64,000 nucleotides of DNA from Wuchereria bancrofti. Lineage: Eukaryota > Nematoda > Chromadorea > Rhabditida > Onchocercidae. Positions 27,701 through 36,700 of this stretch are shown in pieces. The stretch spans positions 2,779,536 through 2,843,535 of the forward strand of contig SSBO01000009.1 in NCBI GenBank assembly GCA_005281725.1, read 5' to 3'. A program made the translations under genes and the position numbers. The notes beneath the pieces were generated by a model, which had not been told where the DNA came from, searched no databases, and was given only the letters and a program-made list of their open reading frames with translations. Position 1 is the stretch's first letter, and each line of letters starts with the position of its first letter.

Positions 27701-30700
27701 AAGAAGTGTGTCGAATATTGACATATAACCTTCTATTGAATTTCGTCCTCATGGATAGACTGTAACTACTGCTACGCACATAGTTCTAAATAGTGTAAAT
27801 ACTCTTTATCAATAGCTTGAGATGATTTTGTCAGTCTATTACATATGCTTGATGATATCTGTCGATTTTTTGTGCAGGATGAAGGTAAAGCAAAAGCAAT
27901 TGAACGACTTGAACATAATCTGCATTTCAAACCGGAAGAGAAAATCGTAGAAGAGCAGAAAACTGTTCCTGTATTTATCGAACCTCTTTCTGCTCCTGTC
28001 ACTTGCGAGGAAGGGGATCGTGTTCATTTCACTGCCCGATATGAACCACTGAATGATAATCAGTTGCAGGTTGTTTTCATCAATATACTTTTCTAATATA
28101 AAATTTTCATCTTTAGGTTCTTTGGGAGAAATTGGAACTACGGGATGTGATTATACATTTCTAGACAAAAAATGCCTAAAATTTCTTTATACAATTTATA
28201 TCTTGATATTCACCGGAATCTAGACTAATTCAAGACTACTTTTCCAGATCCAGTGGTATCTGAATGGAAAATCGCTAAAAACAGGAAGTCGTGTCAAAAC
28301 AATCAATGATTTTGGTTTCGTTGTTTTGGAAATATCGCCATCATATCCTGAAGATTCGGGTGAATACACATGCCGTGCCATTAACAAGGTTTAAGCATTT
28401 TGAACCTACAAAATTGCTATCAAACTGTTTCCGTCCTCGGCTTGCTAATCAAACACTTAAACATCAAAAATTCCAGGTTGGTGAAGCAGTAACCAGTACA
28501 CAGCTAAAATGCAATCCGAAGCAGAAAATCATCACAAAGTCGCAGCTTCCAGACAGTATGTCTGGTGCTTATAAGAAAATCATTGAAATTGAAGCTCCGA
28601 AAATACCTGTTCCTGAGAAGCCAGAATTTGATTATGAAGCACCAAGATTCTTAACCCAGTTGCAGGTTTGAATTTATTTACTCGAAAAACCCAATCTCGA
28701 TAGTTCTTTCATTAGTTTTCCGGAATCGAGGATTTTCTCATTTTTGGTATACTGTCGTAAAATCTGTTGTTTGCTTTCCAAAATTACTTCCTTATTCAAA
28801 GCTATATTTTTTCCTTGCAGTCACTGACGAATTTGTCAGAAGGACAGCTAGCGCATTTGGAGGCACGCGTGGAACCAGTAGGTGATCCGAACTTAAAGAT
28901 TGAATGGTTCCATAATGAACATCCTGTTGGACACACAGCTCGTATGAAAACAATTCATGATTTTGGTTTTGTGGTTCTGGAATTGATACCTGCAGAGCCA
29001 CAAGATTCAGGCAAATGGGTATGCCGTGCGAGCAACAGGAAAGGACAAGCCGAGACATCATGTGATATGCAGGTCTAAAGTTATGATTTCTACTAGATGC
29101 CGTCAGTACTTTCAGTTTATGTTGTTATCATCACTTATAAGTGATAGAAAGAAAACATGGATGACTTTCAAGGAAAAGGATCTTAATAATCAGTAGTTTC
29201 AGGTCAAGGGTATGGGTGGTGTTGTGTCCGAATGGCAGAGTACTGCTGAAGGCAAAGATCGTATTGAAAAGTTGGAAGAATATATCCATCGACCAAGAGA
29301 TCAATTGGATCAGCCAATTAGAGAGTTTGATGCACCGTACTTCACCCAAAATCTCGTTGATCTTGGTCAGGTAAAGAAATTATTGTAACATTGTTGCATT
29401 AACAATTGCAGTTTAAATTTTATTATTGCTTTCAAATTTGCATCCAAACCTGTCTTATATAATTGTCGCTCGAAAACTCAAGTAGGAATTAAAATTCTGA
29501 ATGATATTTCTCAATATCAACAATGTTTTCGAGAATAGGGAGAATGTCAGGAAATTTAATTTCGCATCCTACTTAGATTATAACTTCGTAGCATCCAGAC
29601 TTTTTGGATAATATATTCTTCTTTCATTCTCAATTCATTAAAAAAAAAAAACGAAAACGAAAAAACTGATTTTAAGTTGTAAGCTCTACATATGATTTTT
29701 GTCAGATGAATGAAGCAGAGGCAACAGCGTTTACTTGTGTGTTGCAACCAATTGGTGATCCGTCACTTCGCATCGAATGGCTTCATAACGGACATTCTAT
29801 ACCCTATTCCAATAGAATACATATGTCAAACGATTTTGGTGTAGCTACACTGTTGATTAAGCATCTGATAAGCGAAGACAGTGGCGAATACAAGTATCTA
29901 TTCGGCTCTTTTTTCGTAGAATTATTCAATAAATTGTACTAGCAATTTTGAATTTCATTGCAACTTCACTTCCAAATTAAATGCAATCCTATTCCTTTTC
30001 GGATATTGCATTTTCATCTCATTGTCTTGCCCTTATTGAATCTTGTTCAGGAATCCCAATTTAATGCAAGATTTTTTAGGTGTATAGCTTATAATTCTAA
30101 AGGTAAGGCGGAAAGTATTGGTCATATAGAAGTTGCATCCATCATCCAAATCGATGCTCCACAAATAATTCAACCTCTCGTTGAAAACATTAATGGAGTT
30201 GAGGTGTGTTTCCTTGTTGAACGGACAAACGTTTCTAAATTTTCTCTCTAAAAAATTCTCTCTTTAAAAAAAAAGATTTATGTTTTAAAGTAGATTTTGA
30301 CAATCCAGTGAACAATGCGAAACCACGATATCAGAGAAAAATTTAGTTCATTGCAGCAAGGCGACTCTATTCACATGGAATGTCGTGTATCACCGATCAA
30401 TGATTCGAAATTGACAATTAACTGGTTGAAAGATGGCAAACCACTCGCGGAAGCTTCACGGTTTAAGCCATCATGCGAATTTGGTTTCGTGACACTTGAT
30501 ATCCTATATGCACTTCCGGAAGACAGTGGAGTTTATGAATGTATTGTTATGAATGATAAAGGCGAAGCGTCCACTAAAACTCATGTCACGGTAATAATTT
30601 CTAAAGCATTATAATTTGTTGTATTTAAATTTTTTCGATTATAATTTTGTTATGCTTGGAAAACTTTTCGTCTTTCTTAGCGACACAGAAATTCATTTAT

Positions 30701-33700
30701 CCTAGCGGATGATATTCGACTAATTTTTGGTTTGAATTCAGGTTCTTTCAAAACCAAGCGTAGAATTTGCGCCGCAAGCACCCGGAGCCAATATGGAAAA
30801 TCTTGAGAACCATTTGCGTCAACACACCCGTGTTCCTTTGGCGCTTAGCAAGGAGGATGCTTACAACGAAGCTACAAAGCGACCGCCTGAGTTTAAAACT
30901 AACTTGACGAATATTGGTGTTGAGGAGAGCGATTATTGCCGCTTCGAAACGCAAATTGCACCAATTAATGACCCGTACATGAAAGTAGAATGGTTTAAAG
31001 ATGGAAAACCTGTTTTGATTGGTAATTCTGCTTTGTTTTCAAACAAAATTCTGAAGTTTTGGCTTCAGAACTATGCCTTCTCTCCAAAATTCAGTATCTA
31101 GTAGATAATATTTCGAATTTTGAAATAGCGTAAAGTCAGAATAGACTATTTTTGTTCTAATGCATCTTTTAAATTTGATATTTCTAATTAAGACTTGATA
31201 TTTTTTATTCTAATCTTTTAAAGTTTCATATTATTATATCTTTTTCTTTACTTTCTTTATAAAAAACTATTGTAGGACATCGATTCCGTTCAATGTTAGA
31301 TTTTGGATTCGCATGCTTAGATGTCCTCTATGCATTGCCCGACGATACTGGTGAATATACTTGTGTTGCTACAAATCCATATGGAAAAGCAACAACAACA
31401 GCGAAATTGGCTTGCTCAGGTTCTAAACACATTATTACTGAAAGCCAACTTCCGCAGGGCGTTCTAGTTTCTGATGTTAAGAAACTCGGTGATCAGCCGT
31501 ATTGGTTTGTTTTTTTTTTCTTCAGATGTTTGATGTTACAACATATATTTCTAGTTTCCTATTTGAAACACGCGAAAAATTGATTATAGTTTAACTGAAA
31601 CGATTTCTGAACATAATAATAGCAACAATAATATTTATAAGTTTATAGGTGAGACGAAATTTTTATGTTTTGAAAACTATTCTTTCAACGGAGTGCTAAA
31701 TGCATTTTGTACCTTCGCACCTATAAGATATTTATTCACTATAAGGTGTTTACCGCCGATAGACTCCTGATTACGTTTTATGTTGTATCTTTTTATAATT
31801 TTTTCAGGTCAGAACACATGAGCGAACAACGGCGCGAAAAACAGCCACCGAGATTTACAATCAAACCCATGAATATTCAGGCAGTAGAAAATGAACCTGC
31901 AAGATTTGAGTGTGCAGTAATCGGTAATCCAAAACCGAAAGTTATTTGGTATATAAACGGAAATCAAGCCATACATGTATTTTTTTAATTACATTCTTTT
32001 TGAATATTTTGTTTTCTTAGGTTTCATGCGATGATTACTTTATGTTGTTATCAATCAGCTAGATAATAGCCGAGTATTTTTCTCTTTATTTTGTTCAACA
32101 GATCGTTCTTTGTTGATATTTGGCCGTATTCATATTCCTCTAATAGACGTGGTTTCTGGATGAAATGAAATTTTCAAAAAAACTATTTTCAGGGGAGCAG
32201 ATATAAACTGCATTATGATGGAATTCATTATTTGACAATTTCAAAGACAAAAATATCAGATGCTGGTGAAGTAAGCCTTGCAATTTTCTGTTTTTGCATA
32301 ACTGTGAAAAAAAAAAGTCTACTTCGATGTTAAGAGTGAATACTCAATGTTTTTAGATCGTTGTGATTGCGAAGAACTCGGAAGGTGAGGTACTTGCTTC
32401 TGCAATGTTAGACGTTTATCAGACCAAGGACTTCCGTCATGTTAAATTAAAGCCGACGTCTTTCATGACTATAGATGAAATGCACAAAAGGGAAGTCAGA
32501 TGGCAAAAGGTTACAGTGAAATTAAAATCTTTCAATTAATCACTTTTTTTTGGGCAGAGTTCAATCTCAAATGCTCTCAAGAAACACTGATATAACTCTT
32601 GCACATGAGGCAAAAAAACTTTCGCTCAGTTTCCCATGTTTTTGAAATTTTCAGGAAGTTCTAGGCTCTCTTGGAGAAGCCTTTGAGAAAGCACCAAAAG
32701 TTGACCAGCAAAAATTGATGAGAATTGAACGTTCGAAGACACCTACCGAACCACTTGAAAGTGAAGAACTTATCGAGAAGTTTACCAGACCTAAGAACGA
32801 ACACTTCTATAATCAACTTACTTATGTAAATTCTTGATCTGTTGAACTTTTTTACATCTACAGGTTTAAGATTTTTATTCTTGTTCATACGTAGATTTCC
32901 CAAAGGGCTGCAAGAAACTGAATTTTGCGAAATGACTTCGTCCAACAAAAAAAAAAAATGATTTTGTACAAGAAAAAGAAAATTCGAAATATGAAATAAC
33001 ATTGAAACATAGACTGAATTTTGGATAGTCTAGAAGTCACGTGACTTCTAAATGTTCATCGCTAGAAAAAGTTGAACTATTATAACAAAATTTGAGGATA
33101 GACTAGGTATAAGGCTTAGGATGTTTGCATTGTGCGTTTTTTTTTTTGATGTACCGATATACAGTTATTAATTAGCGCACGCGTCACCGAGTAGTCTGTG
33201 ATCACTTCATGTAAACGATAAATTTAAATTTATATAGATCGAGACGACTCGACCAACCTTTGAAAGCATGAAGTTGGAAGATGTAACTTTGAAGCCTGGA
33301 CACATTGAGAAATACGAGCCAGCGAAAGAAACGATGGAGCGAATAGAACTAAAAGCTGCTCCAAAAGTGGAAAAAGAAGCAGCGCCTGCAGGTGCTAGTG
33401 TACCAAAGCCGCAATGGGCAATCGAAAAAAAACTTGGCAACGTTGAGTCACGGTATGGCTTTAATTCAGTTCAAGAAGTTCAAGTTATATGACCGAAATT
33501 TTTAATTTAATTCAAGTTAATCTGTAGCCACAGAGTTTTAAAAGAAGTATAACTGAAATTAACTGGTTTATTTAAATTTCTAATTTCTGCCTACTGAGTA
33601 CCATTCAGTGGTATTACAGAAAGTCCCCAGAACAATATCGGAATATCGATTAAGATAATATAATGTAAATAATAAATAATATTAACAACTATGGAACATC

Positions 33701-36700
33701 TTTTGGATTTGTTTAGCAAGATTATTGATGAAGCGGAGGAAGGTAATGAGTGAAGGATATTGCTCAGTAAGTGGTGAAAAGTAAAACTTTGAAATTCCAT
33801 TTCGAACGGTCATGAGTGTATTCATAAGTGAACCTTGTCAGAATTAATAAAAAGTATTCCCAAAAATGTTTGAGATTCCGACGGCTGCCTGAGCAAGAAA
33901 AAGAGGTAGTGGTACCGGCACGCGACCAGGTGAAATTTAAGTTGACGAAACCAAAGCCGGCAACTGAATTACCATCCGCCCAACACGTGGAAATTCAAAA
34001 GGAAAAAGCGAAATTGGCATCTGTAAAACAAAAACCGGAGGAACCTAAACAGGTATAAGTTTTATCGTGAATTTGTTTGAATTAAAATTGTGCTAAACCG
34101 ATTCAGTTATAGTTTATGATCTCGATGTTTCTAGGTAGAAGTACCGGCAAAAGATCAGGTAAAGATAAAGCAGAAATTCCAGCCGAAAGTAATGAAACCG
34201 TCAGAAGCATCAGTTATTGAAAGTGGCCCTCTGAAAGAAACACCTGCTGTTGTCAAAGGGTAAGCTGTTCTTCTGTCTTTCTGGTAGACGTTCCATACTT
34301 TGCAATTTACCTAACCAATTTCTTCGTAAGTGGTAAAATTGTGTTAATGGTTTTTTCAGGGTCGGGTTACATCTTAAAAATATTTAATGCTGGATATCAA
34401 ATTACCATTAGTTAAAATTGCCAAAGAAAGGTGTAATTCATATGTTTTTGTAATGTCGGCTGTAAGCCTTATAAAACGATAAACATCTGATATGTTTATT
34501 GATATTTGATTATATTTAACTGAAAAAAAAGCCTGTTCAACCGACTATTTCCATTCTTTGGGACAAGGTTAAAATCAGAGCGGCAAGAGCTGAGAATGTC
34601 TTACTAATTTTTCAGAATTTTAAGACACTGTATTCATTTTGATTTCTTTCAATTTTGCAGGAAGATTACAGAATCAACAGTACCTTCAAAGGTGAGTTAA
34701 TATTTTTTTTGCGCCCTTCTTTGCATGGATTCAGTTCTGTCTTGAAAACAATTTTTGTGTGGTTTTTGTTCATGTTTATATGTCTGTCTATTACTAAATT
34801 ACAATGATATTTCTTGGAGTCACATTGTTATTCTTTTTTTCTTTACACAGAACTGCATGATTTGTAATACAAGTATATCTTTTTTTGATGACATTAAAAA
34901 CATTAAAATTTCACGTAAAATGACCTTTTTTTTTCCTTCTTCCATAATTCCAGATGAGTTAAATAATCCTAGACTTTGGAAAAATGCTATTTGGAAACTC
35001 TAATAAGACTTTATTCATTGAGTATCTTCTGATGACTTGGGAAGACTTCTTATATTGTTTCTGAAATCGTTCATGATTCTTTATCGAAACTAATATTTAG
35101 AAAGTAATCATTGTTGCTTTCATTAACAAACTAAAAATTACTTTAGCATACTGTATTGTATCAAATTTATCGTGAACGTTCTGAGCATGCAGTTGAAGTG
35201 AACTTAACACAACAGGAAGATCTAATGTCGGAAGAATATGCAGAACGGACAGAATACAGTTACGGCAATCGAATCCGAGAACGAGTCTCGGGTTTTCGTA
35301 TTCTTCGACATGTCAGCATTTTTTACTTAAGTCTTTTATACAACTAAATATTATGATTGTAAAGAATGCTTCTTTCAGTAACCTTCAGTATGAGTTACTT
35401 GCTGTCATTTAATGAAATTTAACTCATTATCTAACCGGGCTTCTAAGAAATTCATTGCGATGCGGAAATGGTAATACTTACATTGAAGCATGTTGGGAGG
35501 CATATTTTTCAAAACTTTAAGCCAGTTGTTGATTCCCGACTGTCTACTAAAGCTGTGTCATCTAATCTGTTAACAGCGTAATAGATTTCGGATTAAGTCT
35601 GAAAAACATCTAAAATTGCCAGCAGAATGGTTTGACGACTGGTATTAAAAGCTTATTTAAAAAGAAATTATATATAATCGTTTAACATTCTACACCAATT
35701 GATCTTTAAGATTTGGTTTAAGTAAATCTGGAGTTTGAGTTTTGTAGAAACCAATAATTTATATTCAATGTACTTAAGTTTTATTGTATGGTACATTAAC
35801 TAAATTTTTTTCTGTGTTTTTTATCAGTTTCCAGTTTTTTTTTTTAGTTATTCAAAATCACCATGAAAATATCGAATCACCACTTAGTTATTGAGTTTGC
35901 TTCTTCAGCCGCAACCAACTAAAATGGGGCAAACTCAAAAGGTGGCACCACAAATCTCCCAACAGTTGAAGCCAGTGCAAGCTGAAATTGGACGACAGGC
36001 ACAGTTTAACGTGTTGTTCAGCGGTGATGAGCCTCTTACAGTAAAATGGTTCCGAAATGGTAAAGAAATCAAGCCAAGCTTCGAATTTCAGGTGTTTAAG
36101 ATTTTTTATCACTTAAAATAGCTAAACTGGAGATGTTTGAAAATTGCATGAATCAGTTAAAAAATTTTTTGTAGGTTTTTAGTTGAGATTGAGAGTATCT
36201 TAAAGATCAGTGATAGTAGATATATCCATTGAGATGGTCACGGCATAATGTAGGCACAGTTTTACTTGATAAAACCAATTGTTTTACATGGCTGAGGATG
36301 AATTATTTTAACCAGTCGATACCAAATTATCATATCACATTGTGACAGCAGTGCTTGCAGAAATATCTGAACTTTTAACTTACTTTACATTATTTCTTAG
36401 ATCAATACTACGACAAAAAGCTCAACTTTGACGATCGGAAAACTGAAGATGGACCACAATGGTCAATATATGTGTCGTGTAACAAATGTTGCGGGTGCCC
36501 AAGAATCGATGGCTAATTTAGTGGTTGTTCCTCCAATAGGACATGGAGTAGCACCTGACTTCGCACAGCGAATGGCTGATGTCCGCGTTCAGCAAAATGC
36601 ATCATCACAGTTCAAATGTATTGTTACTGGCAATCCTGAACCTATTGCTAGTTGGTTCAAAGTAAATTTTCTCGAAATTTTTTGATTAATATAAAATAAT

